The translations under genes were made by a program, and so were the position numbers. Shown here piece by piece: positions 7,471-15,516 of a stretch of 64,000 nucleotides of DNA. The stretch's first letter is position 1, and every line of letters begins with the position of its first letter. The notes beneath the pieces are model-generated. The model had not been told where the DNA came from. It searched no databases and was given only the letters and a program-made list of their open reading frames with translations. Source of the stretch: JAFARZ01 sp035651595 (GTDB lineage: Bacteria > Actinomycetota > Actinomycetes > Streptosporangiales > Streptosporangiaceae); contig DASRFJ010000059.1 of assembly GCA_035651595.1 (NCBI GenBank), forward strand, positions 1 to 64,000. Direction: 5' to 3'.

Positions 7471-7524
7471 GGCTAGGACCCGGCTAGGACCCGGTTAGGA
7501 CCCGGTTAGGACCCGGTTAGGACC
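7471..7524. repeat. Five tandem 11-bp repeats CGGYTAGGACC
   Basis: Five head-to-tail copies, GGCTAGGACC then CGGCTAGGACC and three CGGTTAGGACC. The last copy contains the stop codon (TTA on the plus strand, 7517-7519) of the minus-strand HAD gene. The repeat therefore grew at, or set, the 3' end of that gene. Confidence 0.85.
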
Positions 7525-8203
7525 AGAGGTCCAGGTAGCGGGGCAGTTCGGCGAGGCTGGCGATGACCGCGTCCGGGGTGGCGCCGGCGAACGCCGGCAC
7601 GGCGCTGTTCGGCACGAGCACCGCCCGCATGCCGGCCGCCTGCGCGCCGTGCACGTCGTCGTACGGGCGGTCGCCCACGAACACGCAGCGGGCCGGGTCG
7701 CTCACCCCGATGGCGGCCATCGCGGCGCGGAACGCCTCCGGGTGCGGTTTGACCCAAGGGATCTCGCTGCTGTAGACGGCGCCGTCGATCAGGTCAAACA
7801 CCCGGTCCCTGACGAAGATCCGCTCGTGCGCGTCCCGCGGCCACATCGTGTTGGAAAGCACGCCGACCTTGATCCCGCGCTGCCGCAGCGACGAGAGCAA
7901 CGGCGGCACCAGGGGATCGGTAACCGTGTGCGGGTCCCACAGCTCGTAGTAGCTGGCCAGCAACTCCGGTGACGCCTCAAGGCCGGCCTGGACGAACACC
8001 TCGGCCAGCGTGGCGCTGCGGTGCTCCCGCGTACCGAGCTGCCACAGGTCCGCCTCGGCCGCGCGCGCCGCCGCGGCCAGGCGCGCCGCCGCGGCTTCCG
8101 GATAGTGCCGTGCGCAGACCGCCAGCCACAGCGCCTCGTGGTCGATGGTGTGCCACGGCGTGAGGGTGCCGCCCCAGTCGAAGATGACCGCGCTGATCGC
8201 CAT
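7517..8203 (-). CDS. HAD-superfamily hydrolase (subfamily IA-like)
   Basis: A 228-residue haloacid-dehalogenase-fold protein. Motif I is FDWGGTL (8-14), motif II VGVLSNT with Ser, motif III a Lys in VKPHPEAF, and motif IV FVGDRPYDD. An all-helical cap lies between motifs I and II. The second Asp of the usual DxD nucleophile/acid pair is Gly, which is seen in a subset of the family and may mean altered or lost phosphatase chemistry. The substrate is unknown. Its last codons fall in an 11-bp tandem repeat. It probably shares a transcript with the lipoprotein gene upstream (10-bp gap). Confidence 0.85.
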   Translation of the reverse strand: MAISAVIFDWGGTLTPWHTIDHEALWLAVCARHYPEAAAARLAAAARAAEADLWQLGTREHRSATLAEVFVQAGLEASPELLASYYELWDPHTVTDPLVPPLLSSLRQRGIKVGVLSNTMWPRDAHERIFVRDRVFDLIDGAVYSSEIPWVKPHPEAFRAAMAAIGVSDPARCVFVGDRPYDDVHGAQAAGMRAVLVPNSAVPAFAGATPDAVIASLAELPRYLDLWS

Positions 8204-8212
8204 CGGGAGAAA

Positions 8213-9058
8213 TCAGCTCCCCGCGGGCAGTGCGCTCCGCGGAATGGTGGCGACATCCGCGGCCGACGGAAGCCGGATGCTGACCGGCTGGTTGATGCTG
8301 GTCACCAGCATCGTGACGGTCATTTCCCCCAGCGCGCCGTGGTCGACCGTGACGATCTTCCTGACCTGCTGCTGGCTGTCCAGCCAGACGTTGAAGCTGA
8401 CCGAGGTAATGCCGGCCTTGGCCGCCTGCTGTCCGACCCGGGACCGCAGCGTGGCCGGCAGCCGCTTCATCGCCGCGGCCATCGTGTAGCTGCCCGCGTA
8501 CTCGGTCACATGAACCCCGTCGATGGTTCCGGTGCCCACCACGCGCACACCGGTCGCGCCCGCCAGCAGCTGCATCTGCACCAGCGGGCTGTTGTTCTCG
8601 GCCTGCTGGATGAGCTGCTCGAAGTTCACGCCGATGGCCTTGTCCAGCTCGCTGAACGGCACCTCGAGCCAGGATTTGCCCCCGGTCAGCGAGTCGAGCA
8701 CGCTGAGCTTGACGTAGGCGGCCTTGCCCGTGACGATCTCGGACATGCCGCCGGGCAGGGACTGGCCGGCCGCGCTCACCGACGGGAAGTTCAGCTCGGC
8801 CCCGAAGTCGGGCCGGAGCACCTCGCTGAGGGAACCGGACATCCGCACAGCGGTGGCGCCGGTACCCTGCATGGCGATGGTGGCGGTCACCGAGTTCGCC
8901 ACCGCGGCGTGCGCCGCCGCCAGCTCGATGGCCTGGCCGGCCGAGGGCGCGGGGGAAGCCGCGTGCGTCCTGGCGTTACTGGCCTGGGGCGTTCCCGAGC
9001 AGCCGGCCGCGAGCAGCGCGGTCAGGCCCGCCGCGGCCGCGAGAAGGACTGAGCGCAT
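8213..9058 (-). CDS. Secreted lipoprotein, LppX/LprAFG-like
   Basis: A 281-residue protein with a signal peptide and lipobox LAAGC (cysteine at residue 20), so it should be lipid-anchored outside the membrane. The mature part has the layout of LppX/LprF/LprG-type proteins: SGSLSEVLRPDFGAELNF, then VTGKAAYVKLSVLDSLTGGKSWLEVPF, then a GVRVVGTGTIDGVHVTEYAGSY segment. In mycobacteria such proteins bind lipids or lipoglycans. That role here is inference from the fold type. It starts at an ATG 89 bases before the FMN riboswitch, in divergent orientation. Confidence 0.75.
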   Translation of the reverse strand: MRSVLLAAAAGLTALLAAGCSGTPQASNARTHAASPAPSAGQAIELAAAHAAVANSVTATIAMQGTGATAVRMSGSLSEVLRPDFGAELNFPSVSAAGQSLPGGMSEIVTGKAAYVKLSVLDSLTGGKSWLEVPFSELDKAIGVNFEQLIQQAENNSPLVQMQLLAGATGVRVVGTGTIDGVHVTEYAGSYTMAAAMKRLPATLRSRVGQQAAKAGITSVSFNVWLDSQQQVRKIVTVDHGALGEMTVTMLVTSINQPVSIRLPSAADVATIPRSALPAGS

Positions 9059-9147
9059 GGTCTCAAGGTATCCGAACCGGGACGAACGGGGTGCCAGGGG
9101 CAGTCCGGAATAACGGAATGTGGCACACTGGTTCTAGCGACAGAAAG

Positions 9148-9273
9148 CGTGCTCCGGGGTCGGTGAAATTCCGAACCGGCGGTTACAGTCCGCGACCCAG
9201 CCGCAGCCAGCGGCTGGCTGACCCGGTGAAATTCCGGGACCGACGGTTAAAGTCCGGATGGGAGGTAGCACGC
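9148..9273 (+). ncRNA. FMN riboswitch (RFN element)
   Basis: Closing stem GCGTGCT (9148-9154) pairs with AGCACGC (9267-9273). Between them are the conserved blocks GGTCGGTGAAATTCCGAACC, GGCGGTTACAGTCCGCGACC, CCGGTGAAATTCCGGGACCG and CGGTTAAAGTCCGGATGGGAG. This is the FMN-binding aptamer that represses riboflavin genes when FMN is high. It lies 73 bases upstream of ribE. The expression platform is not obvious; control of the GAGGAGGG ribosome binding site (9331-9338) is likely. Confidence 0.95.
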
Positions 9274-9345
9274 GAGTGGGCCCTTAGCAGGGGTCTGCTT
9301 GGCGTTCCCCCGGAGGCGAACATGCGGCTCCGAGGAGGGAACCCA

Positions 9346-9933
9346 ATGTTCACCGGGATTGTTGAAGAGCTCGGCGAGGTATCCGCCGTCGAGCATTATG
9401 CCGATTCGGCGCGACTCACCATCCAGGCATCGATCGACGACACGTCCCCCGGCGACTCCATCGCCGTGAACGGCGTCTGCCTGACCGTCACCACCATCAC
9501 CGCAGGCGAATTCACCGCCGACGTGATGCTGGAGACCCTCAACCGGTCCGGCCTCGGCGAGCTGAAGCCCGGCGCACAGGTCAACCTGGAGCGCTCGGTC
9601 CGGCTGAAAGACCGCCTCGGCGGCCATCTGGTCCAAGGTCACGTAGACGCGACCGGGACCGTCATCTCCCGCGCCCCCAGCGAGCACTGGGACCAGGTGC
9701 GCATAGCGCTGCCGGCCACGATCGGACGCTACGTGGTGGAAAAAGGCTCGATCGCGGTCGACGGCGTCAGCCTGACCGTCTCCGCCCTCGCCGGGAACGA
9801 CGAGTGGTTCGAGGTCAGCCTCATCCCCGAGACCCTGAAGCGGACCACGCTCGGCACCAGGCAGCCGGGCGACGTGGTGAACCTCGAAGTCGACGTGATC
9901 GCCAAGTACGTGGAGAGGCTGGTGGCCCGGTGA
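9346..9933 (+). CDS. ribE: Riboflavin synthase, alpha subunit
   Basis: Converts two 6,7-dimethyl-8-ribityllumazine molecules to riboflavin and the pyrimidinedione. The 195-residue protein shows the two tandem lumazine-binding barrels: MFTGIVEELG...NGVCLTVT...LNRS (1-90) and GHLVQGHVDATG...DGVSLTVS...LIPETLKRTTLG (95-185). The ATG at 9346 has a strong GAGGAGGG site upstream and gives the canonical MFTGI start. The frame is also open through the riboswitch, but that part is not coding. The gene ends in a 4-nt overlap (GTGA) with ribBA. Confidence 0.97.
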   Translation: MFTGIVEELGEVSAVEHYADSARLTIQASIDDTSPGDSIAVNGVCLTVTTITAGEFTADVMLETLNRSGLGELKPGAQVNLERSVRLKDRLGGHLVQGHVDATGTVISRAPSEHWDQVRIALPATIGRYVVEKGSIAVDGVSLTVSALAGNDEWFEVSLIPETLKRTTLGTRQPGDVVNLEVDVIAKYVERLVAR

Positions 9934-11192
9934 ACGGGATACTCGATGAGATCGACCGCGCGATCAAGGACATCGCCGCGGGCAGGCCGGTCATCGTGGT
10001 TGACGACGAGAACCGGGAGAACGAGGGCGATCTGGTCTTCGCGGCCAGCCTCGCCACCCCCGAACTCCTCGGCTTCACGATCCGGTACGCCAGGGGCCTG
10101 ATCTGCGTGCCGATGCCGGGCGAGGACCTGGACCGGCTGCACATACCGCAGATGACCGCGGAGAACACCGAACACCACGGCACCGCGTTTACGATCAGCG
10201 TGGACGCGCGCGAGGGAACGAGCACCGGCATCTCCGCCGCCGACCGGGCCAGGACGATCCGGTTGCTCGCGGAGCCCGGAAGCAGCTCGCAGGACTTCGT
10301 GCGTCCCGGCCATGTCTTCCCGCTCCGCTACGCCGAAGGCGGCGTGCTGCGCCGGACCGGCCACACCGAGGCGGCCGTCGACCTCACCAGGCTGGCCGGG
10401 TTGCGCCCGGCAGGCGTGGTGTGCGAGGTCATCAACGACGACGGCACCATGGCCCGGCTGCCCCAGCTGCGCGAGTTCGCCGACACGCACGGCCTGGCGC
10501 TGATCTCCATCGAGCAGCTCGTCGACTACCGGCGGCGCACCGAGCACCAGCTCACCCGCCAGGCCCGCACCCAGATCCCGAACGCGCACGGGCTGTGGCA
10601 GGCCTACGGGTACCGGCACGACGTGGACGACACCGAGTACGTGGCGCTTGTCCTCGGTGAAGTCACGGACGGCACGGACGTGCTCACCAGGCTGCACTCG
10701 GAGTGCCTGACCGGAGATGTGTTCGGCTCGCTGCGCTGCGACTGCGGCGCTCAGCTCGAGGCCGCGATGGCGGCGATCGCGGCCGAGGGCCGCGGTGTGG
10801 TGCTCTACCTGCGCGGGCACGAGGGGCGTGGCGTCGGCCTGCTCGGCAAGCTGCGCGCCTACGAGCTTCAGGACGCCGGCGCCGACACGGTGGACGCCAA
10901 CACCGAGCTCGGCCTCCCGGTGGACTCCCGCGAGTACTCGGCCGGCGCGCACATGCTCGCCGACCTCGGCGTCCGCTCGGTGCGCCTGCTCACCAACAAC
11001 CCGGCGAAGGTCGACGGCCTGACCGCGGGTGGTGTCGACGTCGTCGAACGGGTCCCGCTACCCCCCGCGATCACCCCTTATAACCTGAGGTACCTAACGA
11101 CAAAACGGGATCGCCTGGGTCACGATATTCACCTGCAAGGCGACGTAGCGCGCCCGCCGGCACAGCCGGCCCGGCTGGCGGAATCGGCGTGA
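9930..11192 (+). CDS. ribBA: Bifunctional DHBP synthase / GTP cyclohydrolase II
   Basis: The N-terminal half (1-205) is 3,4-dihydroxy-2-butanone-4-phosphate synthase, with the acidic DDENRENEGDLVFAA motif (27-41) and RPGHVFPL. The C-terminal half (about 208-400) is GTP cyclohydrolase II, with HSECLTGDVFGSLRCDCGAQL (three zinc-binding Cys) and RGHEGRGVGLLGKLRAYELQ. Together they supply both precursors of lumazine. The GTG at 9930 overlaps the ribE stop by 4 nt, so the genes are translationally coupled; the stop also overlaps the ribH start by 4 nt. Length (420 residues) is normal for the fusion. Confidence 0.96.
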   Translation: MNGILDEIDRAIKDIAAGRPVIVVDDENRENEGDLVFAASLATPELLGFTIRYARGLICVPMPGEDLDRLHIPQMTAENTEHHGTAFTISVDAREGTSTGISAADRARTIRLLAEPGSSSQDFVRPGHVFPLRYAEGGVLRRTGHTEAAVDLTRLAGLRPAGVVCEVINDDGTMARLPQLREFADTHGLALISIEQLVDYRRRTEHQLTRQARTQIPNAHGLWQAYGYRHDVDDTEYVALVLGEVTDGTDVLTRLHSECLTGDVFGSLRCDCGAQLEAAMAAIAAEGRGVVLYLRGHEGRGVGLLGKLRAYELQDAGADTVDANTELGLPVDSREYSAGAHMLADLGVRSVRLLTNNPAKVDGLTAGGVDVVERVPLPPAITPYNLRYLTTKRDRLGHDIHLQGDVARPPAQPARLAESA

Positions 11193-11683
11193 GCGGAGCG
11201 GGACGCCCCGCCGGTGACCTGGTCGACGCCGCGGGCGTGCGGCTCGCGATCGTGGCAACGCGCTGGCACCGGGAGATCACCGACTCCCTGGTGGACCGGG
11301 CCAGCGCGGCGGCCGCCGCGTGCGGCGTCACGGATCCGCTCGTGGTCCGCGTGGCCGGCGCCATCGAGCTGCCGGTGGTGGCCGCCGAGCTGGCCCGGCA
11401 CTACGACGCGGTGGCCTGTCTCGGCGTGGTGATCAGGGGCGGCACGCCGCACTTCGAGTACGTCTGCGATTCGGTGACCGCCGGGCTGACCCGGGTCGCG
11501 CTGGACACCGGGACCCCGGTCGGTAACGGCGTGCTCACCTGTGACACAGTAGAATCCGCACGTGACCGGGCAGGTCTGCCCGGCAGCCGCGAGGACAAGG
11601 GATGGGAGGCAGTGGTGGCCGCTCTCGACACCGCACTGGTCCTCGGCGCCATCCGCTCCGCGTCCGCCGCGCCGCGACATTAA
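11189..11683 (+). CDS. ribH: 6,7-dimethyl-8-ribityllumazine synthase
   Basis: Joins 5-amino-6-ribitylamino-uracil with dihydroxybutanone phosphate. The 164-residue protein has the family signatures RWHREITDSLVDRA (25-38), VAGAIELPVVAAEL (53-66), CLGVVIRGGTPHFEYVC (76-92) with the catalytic His, and PVGNGVLTCDTVESARDRAG. It starts with GTG overlapping ribBA. It is the last rib gene of the operon; no ribD (deaminase/reductase) lies in the window. Confidence 0.95.
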   Translation: MSGAGRPAGDLVDAAGVRLAIVATRWHREITDSLVDRASAAAAACGVTDPLVVRVAGAIELPVVAAELARHYDAVACLGVVIRGGTPHFEYVCDSVTAGLTRVALDTGTPVGNGVLTCDTVESARDRAGLPGSREDKGWEAVVAALDTALVLGAIRSASAAPRH

Positions 11684-11745
11684 TCGTGCTCCAATCTCGG
11701 ACTCAGGCGAGTAAGTCATGTCGTTATGAAAATGGGGCCGTTTAA

Positions 11746-12621
11746 ATGCTTTCGCTGGTATTGCCTAAGGGGTCGCTAGAAAAAGCGACGCTGGCGTTGT
11801 TCGATGCCGCCGACCTGACCGTGCGGCGCGGTTCAGAACGCGATTATCACGCCGCGATAGATGACCCGCGGATCGACCGGGTGCGGTTCTTGCGGCCGCA
11901 GGAAATCCCGTCCTACATCGAGCGCGGGATGTTCGATCTGGGCATCACCGGGCGGGACTGGATCGCCGAGACCGATGCGTCCGTCGTGTCGCTCGGCGAG
12001 CTTCAGTACTCCAAGGCCACCTCGCAGCCGGTCCGCGTGGTGCTGGCGGTGCCGGAGGCCGCGCCCTGGCAGCGAGTGTCCGACCTGCCGGAAGGCGTCC
12101 GCGTCTCGACCGAGTTCCCGGCGCTGACCAGGCGGTTTCTCGACCAGCACGGGGTCAAGGCGATGGTCATCCCGTCCTACGGCGCCACCGAGGCGAAGGT
12201 GCCGGACATCGTCGACGCGATCGTCGACCTCACCGAGACCGGTTCGTCGCTGCGCAAGAACGGGCTCCGGATCCTGGACACGCTGCTGACCAGCTACACC
12301 GAGCTGATCGCCAGCGCGGCCGCGCACGAGGAGCCGGCCAAGCGGGCCGCGATGGAGGACATCGCGCTGCTGCTGCGCGGCGCGATCCAGGCTCGCGGCA
12401 ACGTGTTGCTCAAGCTCAACGTGCCCGCGGACAAGCTCGTCGCGGTCACCGAGATGCTGCCGGCCCTGTCCTCGCCGACGATCACCACGCTGGCCCGCGG
12501 CGACATGAACGCGGTCGAAACCGTGGTGCCCAAGCGCGGCGTCAATACGCTGATCCCGGCGCTGAAGGCGGCGGGCGCGCGGGACATCCTGGAGATCCCC
12601 ATCTCCAAGATCGTGGACTGA
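11746..12621 (+). CDS. hisG: ATP phosphoribosyltransferase, long form
   Basis: First step of histidine synthesis (ATP + PRPP). The 291-residue protein begins MLSLVLPKGSLEKATLALFDAADL, has the DLGITGRDWIAE motif and the PRPP-contact region DLTETGSSLRKNGLRILD. Its C-terminal ~75 residues form the ACT-like histidine-binding domain of the long HisG form. It lies 62 bp after ribH. In Streptomyces hisE commonly sits between these genes; no hisE-like frame fits in the gap here. Confidence 0.96.
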   Translation: MLSLVLPKGSLEKATLALFDAADLTVRRGSERDYHAAIDDPRIDRVRFLRPQEIPSYIERGMFDLGITGRDWIAETDASVVSLGELQYSKATSQPVRVVLAVPEAAPWQRVSDLPEGVRVSTEFPALTRRFLDQHGVKAMVIPSYGATEAKVPDIVDAIVDLTETGSSLRKNGLRILDTLLTSYTELIASAAAHEEPAKRAAMEDIALLLRGAIQARGNVLLKLNVPADKLVAVTEMLPALSSPTITTLARGDMNAVETVVPKRGVNTLIPALKAAGARDILEIPISKIVD

Positions 12622-12653
12622 GCGGTCCGCTACCTGGCGGGTAGCATGGCGGC

Positions 12654-13787
12654 ATGCGTGACATCCTGGGCAAGGTCACCAAGTGGTGGGAGGCCGGGGA
12701 GACGTTCGGGCTGGCCACCGTCGTGCGCACGTTCCGCAGCGCGCCGCGGGATCCGGGTGCCGCGCTGGCCGTTGCCGCGGCCGGGGACAGCGAGGTCGTG
12801 GGTTCGGTGTCCGGCGGGTGCGTGGAGGGCGCGGTCTACGAGCTCTCGCTCGACGTGATCCGGACCGGGGTGCCGGTGCTCCAGACGTACGGGGTGAGCG
12901 ACGACGACGCGTTCGCGGTGGGCCTGACCTGCGGCGGCATCCTCGACATCTTCGTCGAGCCGGTCAACCGCGAGACGTTCCCCGAGCTGGGTGAGATCGC
13001 CGCCGCGGTGGAGCGCGGCGAGCCGGTCGCCGTCGCGACCGTGCTGGCCGGTCCCGGGAAGGTGGGCGCGCGGCGGGTGATCTGGGGAAACGCCGAGTCC
13101 GGGACGTCCGGAAGCCTGGGGTCGGGGCCGCGGCTTGACGCGGCGGTCGACGACGACGTGCGTGGCATGCTCGCCCAGGGCGTGACCGGTGTGCGCCGCT
13201 ACGGCGCGCACGGGGAGCGGCGCGGCGACGAGCTGAGCGTGTTCGTCAACTCGTTCGCGCCGCCGCCGCGGATGCTGGTGTTCGGCGCGATCGATTTCGC
13301 CGCCGCGGTCGCGCGGGCGGGCAAGTTCCTCGGGTACCACGTCATCGTGTGCGACGCCAGGAAGATCTTCGCGACGTCGTCGCGCTTCCCTGACGCCGAC
13401 GAGGTCGTGGTCGACTGGCCGCACCGGTTCCTGGCGTCGACCGAGGTGGATGCCAGGACCGTGATCTGCGTGCTCACCCACGACCCGAAGTTCGACGTGC
13501 CGCTGCTCGAGGTGGCGCTGCGCACGCCGGCCGGGTACATCGGCGCGATGGGCAGCAGGCGCACGCACGAGGACAGGCTGACGCGGCTCCGCGAGGCCGG
13601 GCTTGGCGAGGAAGAACTCGCTCGGCTGCGCTCGCCGATCGGGCTCGACCTGGGGGCGCGGACGCCGGAGGAGACCGCGGTGTCGATCGCCGCGGAGCTG
13701 ATCCAGCTTCGCTGGGGCGGCAGCGGGCGGCCGCTGACCGTGACCGAAGGGCGCATCCACCACGAGAGCGCCGCGCAGTCAGCGTGA
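12654..13787 (+). CDS. XdhC/CoxI family protein
   Basis: A 377-residue protein of the XdhC family, which load or mature molybdenum cofactor for xanthine dehydrogenase-type enzymes. The N-terminal XdhC_CoxI domain shows TVVRTFRSAPRDPGAALAV and the GSVSGGCVEGAVYE motif (47-60) with conserved Cys; LTCGGILDIFVEP follows. The C-terminal Rossmann domain shows RMLVFGAIDFAAAVARAGKFLGY and GYIGAMGSRRTHEDR. The stop overlaps the next gene (MobA-like) by 4 nt, so the pair is coupled. No molybdenum hydroxylase subunit is nearby. Confidence 0.88.
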   Translation: MRDILGKVTKWWEAGETFGLATVVRTFRSAPRDPGAALAVAAAGDSEVVGSVSGGCVEGAVYELSLDVIRTGVPVLQTYGVSDDDAFAVGLTCGGILDIFVEPVNRETFPELGEIAAAVERGEPVAVATVLAGPGKVGARRVIWGNAESGTSGSLGSGPRLDAAVDDDVRGMLAQGVTGVRRYGAHGERRGDELSVFVNSFAPPPRMLVFGAIDFAAAVARAGKFLGYHVIVCDARKIFATSSRFPDADEVVVDWPHRFLASTEVDARTVICVLTHDPKFDVPLLEVALRTPAGYIGAMGSRRTHEDRLTRLREAGLGEEELARLRSPIGLDLGARTPEETAVSIAAELIQLRWGGSGRPLTVTEGRIHHESAAQSA

Positions 13788-14362
13788 GGCCGGTAGCGGG
13801 TGTGCTGCTCGCCGCCGGTGCGGGTTCCCGGCTCGGCCAGCCGAAAGCGCTGGTCCGCCTCGGTGAGATGACCCTCGCGGAGCGGGGCGTCGCGCTGCTT
13901 CGTGCTGGCGGGGCTGATCCGTTGCTTGTCGTGACTGGCGCCGCCCCGGTCTCGCTGTCCGGCGTGCGGATCGTGCACAATCCGGACTGGGAGTCCGGGA
14001 TGGGTTCGTCGTTGCGGGCCGGGCTCGGCTCGCTCGCGGATGCCGGCGTCGGCGCCGCGGTGATCGCGCTCGCGGACCAGCCGCTGGTCGGGGCCGAGGC
14101 CGTGCGTCGCCTGATCAAGGCGTTTTCGGCCGGCGCCTCGGTCGCGGTCGCCGCCTACGACGGCCGGCCGCGCAACCCGGTGCTGATCGCCGCCGAGCAC
14201 TGGCCGGACGTGATCGCGTCGGCGACCGGCGACCAGGGCGCCCGCGCGTTCCTGCGCGCCCACCCCGACCTGGTCACGCTCGTGGACTGCACCGGCACCG
14301 GCACCCCAGACGACATTGACACCCCCGAAGACCTAGCCCGCCTCCGCGCCCACCACCCGTAA
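13784..14362 (+). CDS. MobA/MocA-like nucleotidyltransferase
   Basis: A 192-residue Rossmann-type NTP transferase. The N terminus VAGVLLAAGAGSRLGQPKALV (4-24) is the nucleotide-binding signature; NPDWESGMGSSLRAGL and ALADQPLV match MocA/YgfJ molybdopterin cytidylyltransferases. By family it would convert Mo-molybdopterin to the cytosine dinucleotide cofactor used by xanthine dehydrogenase-family enzymes, which agrees with the coupled xdhC gene. It starts with GTG overlapping xdhC. Confidence 0.85.
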   Translation: MRPVAGVLLAAGAGSRLGQPKALVRLGEMTLAERGVALLRAGGADPLLVVTGAAPVSLSGVRIVHNPDWESGMGSSLRAGLGSLADAGVGAAVIALADQPLVGAEAVRRLIKAFSAGASVAVAAYDGRPRNPVLIAAEHWPDVIASATGDQGARAFLRAHPDLVTLVDCTGTGTPDDIDTPEDLARLRAHHP

Positions 14363-14431
14363 CTCGCGCCCTGTACCACCCACGCCCCTCGCCCCCACCA
14401 CCCGAGCCCCGCGAGCCACCCCCGGGCCCGT

Positions 14432-14530
14432 TAACGCTACACGCGTCTTGGTACCCAATCGTCGACCACAAACCGGGACGAATCGGGCGCTTAGGCCCTC
14501 CGTCCGGGTACCAAGACAGATGTAGCGTTA
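14432..14530. repeat. 25-bp terminal inverted repeat around a 49-bp spacer
   Basis: TAACGCTACA...TCTTGGTACCC (14432-14456) and its complement GGGTACCAAGA...TGTAGCGTTA (14506-14530) match at 22 of 25 positions. The 99-bp unit sits between the convergent MobA-like and galM genes. It could be a bidirectional terminator or a tiny inverted-repeat element. The flanking bases 14363-14430 are C-rich and non-coding. Confidence 0.7.
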
Positions 14531-14562
14531 CCAGTGGGGCTGGTGGGACGTGGGCCGGGGGG

Positions 14563-15516
14563 TTAGGCGGGGGTGGTGGTGATGCCCCAGGTGCGAGTTA
14601 CCTCGTCGCGGGGGTGGAGCGTGATCAGGTCGTGGCCGGTGACGAACGCGTTGGGCGGGCACGTCATGGGCTCGATGGCGATCGCCTTGCGGCGGCGGCT
14701 CGGCTCGAGCGGGTCGCCGGTGAACACCTGGAGCCAGTCGTACCCGGGTCCGGCCCACAGGCTGACGCGCCGGTCGCCGCTGGTCAGGTGCGCCCAGGCC
14801 TTACGATCGCCCGACGCGTCCGCCTCACGCGAAAGCCCGGTCAGCGCGTGGTCGAGCCGCGTCTGCCCGACGACCCGCCCGGACCGGAAGTCGAACTCCG
14901 TCCCGGCGACGGGAGACGGCGGCCCTGACGGGATGCCGCGCGCGTCCAGCGGCAGCACCTGCGACGCGGGCAGCGTCAGCGTGCACGTGTCGATCGTCGG
15001 GGTCGCCACGGCCAGGTACGGGTGGAAGCCGAGCCCGTACGGCGCGGGGCGCGTGCCCCGGTTGACCGCGGTGACCGTCACGGTCAGCCCGGAAGCCGCG
15101 GACACCGCGTACAGGGCGGTGAGCTCCACGCTGAACGGATAGCCCTGCTGCCCGTGCGCCGCGCATCGCAGCGTGACGGCGTTGCCGGTGCGCGACACGA
15201 CCGACCAGGCCGCCCACCTGGTCAGCCCGTGGATCGCGGTCGCCTTGGCAGGCTCGTTGACCGCCAGCTGATAGGAGGCGCCCTCGAACGTGTAGCTCCC
15301 GCCGTCGATGCGGTTCGGCCACGGCGCGAGCAGCTGGCCCGCCCCGGCGGGCGGCAGCTCGTCGGCCTCGAACCCGTGCACCAGGTCAGCGCCCTCGTAG
15401 GACAGCGTGCGCAGGCCGGCGCCGAGCCCGGTCACCGCCGCCCGGTACGGCCCGTCCGAGATTTCGTACTGGTCACCAGTCAGCGGCACTACATAAGCCA
15501 CGGATGCTTCGGTCAC
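14563..15516 (-). CDS. Aldose 1-epimerase family protein
   Basis: A 317-residue GalM-type protein that would interconvert alpha and beta anomers of hexoses. Seen are PWPNRI (65-70, substrate Arg), AIHGLTRWAAW (general-acid His region), GLGFHPYLAV (second catalytic His) and AIEPMTCPPNAF (catalytic Glu). These match the actinobacterial aldose-1-epimerase-like subgroup. Its GTG start lies within the last 44 bases of the upstream DUF2877 gene, so the two are probably co-transcribed. The galTEK operon is 46 kb away. Confidence 0.88.
   Translation of the reverse strand: MTEASVAYVVPLTGDQYEISDGPYRAAVTGLGAGLRTLSYEGADLVHGFEADELPPAGAGQLLAPWPNRIDGGSYTFEGASYQLAVNEPAKATAIHGLTRWAAWSVVSRTGNAVTLRCAAHGQQGYPFSVELTALYAVSAASGLTVTVTAVNRGTRPAPYGLGFHPYLAVATPTIDTCTLTLPASQVLPLDARGIPSGPPSPVAGTEFDFRSGRVVGQTRLDHALTGLSREADASGDRKAWAHLTSGDRRVSLWAGPGYDWLQVFTGDPLEPSRRRKAIAIEPMTCPPNAFVTGHDLITLHPRDEVTRTWGITTTPA

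Noticed and set aside
7471..7524. Possible CRISPR-like array
   Set aside because: Units are head to tail without spacers. The same holds for the 28-bp array at 54171-54257 and the 21-bp array at 30502-30563.
9091..9345. Upstream in-frame extension of ribE through the FMN riboswitch
   Set aside because: The region is a conserved RNA aptamer; the ATG at 9346 has a strong ribosome binding site and gives the family N terminus.
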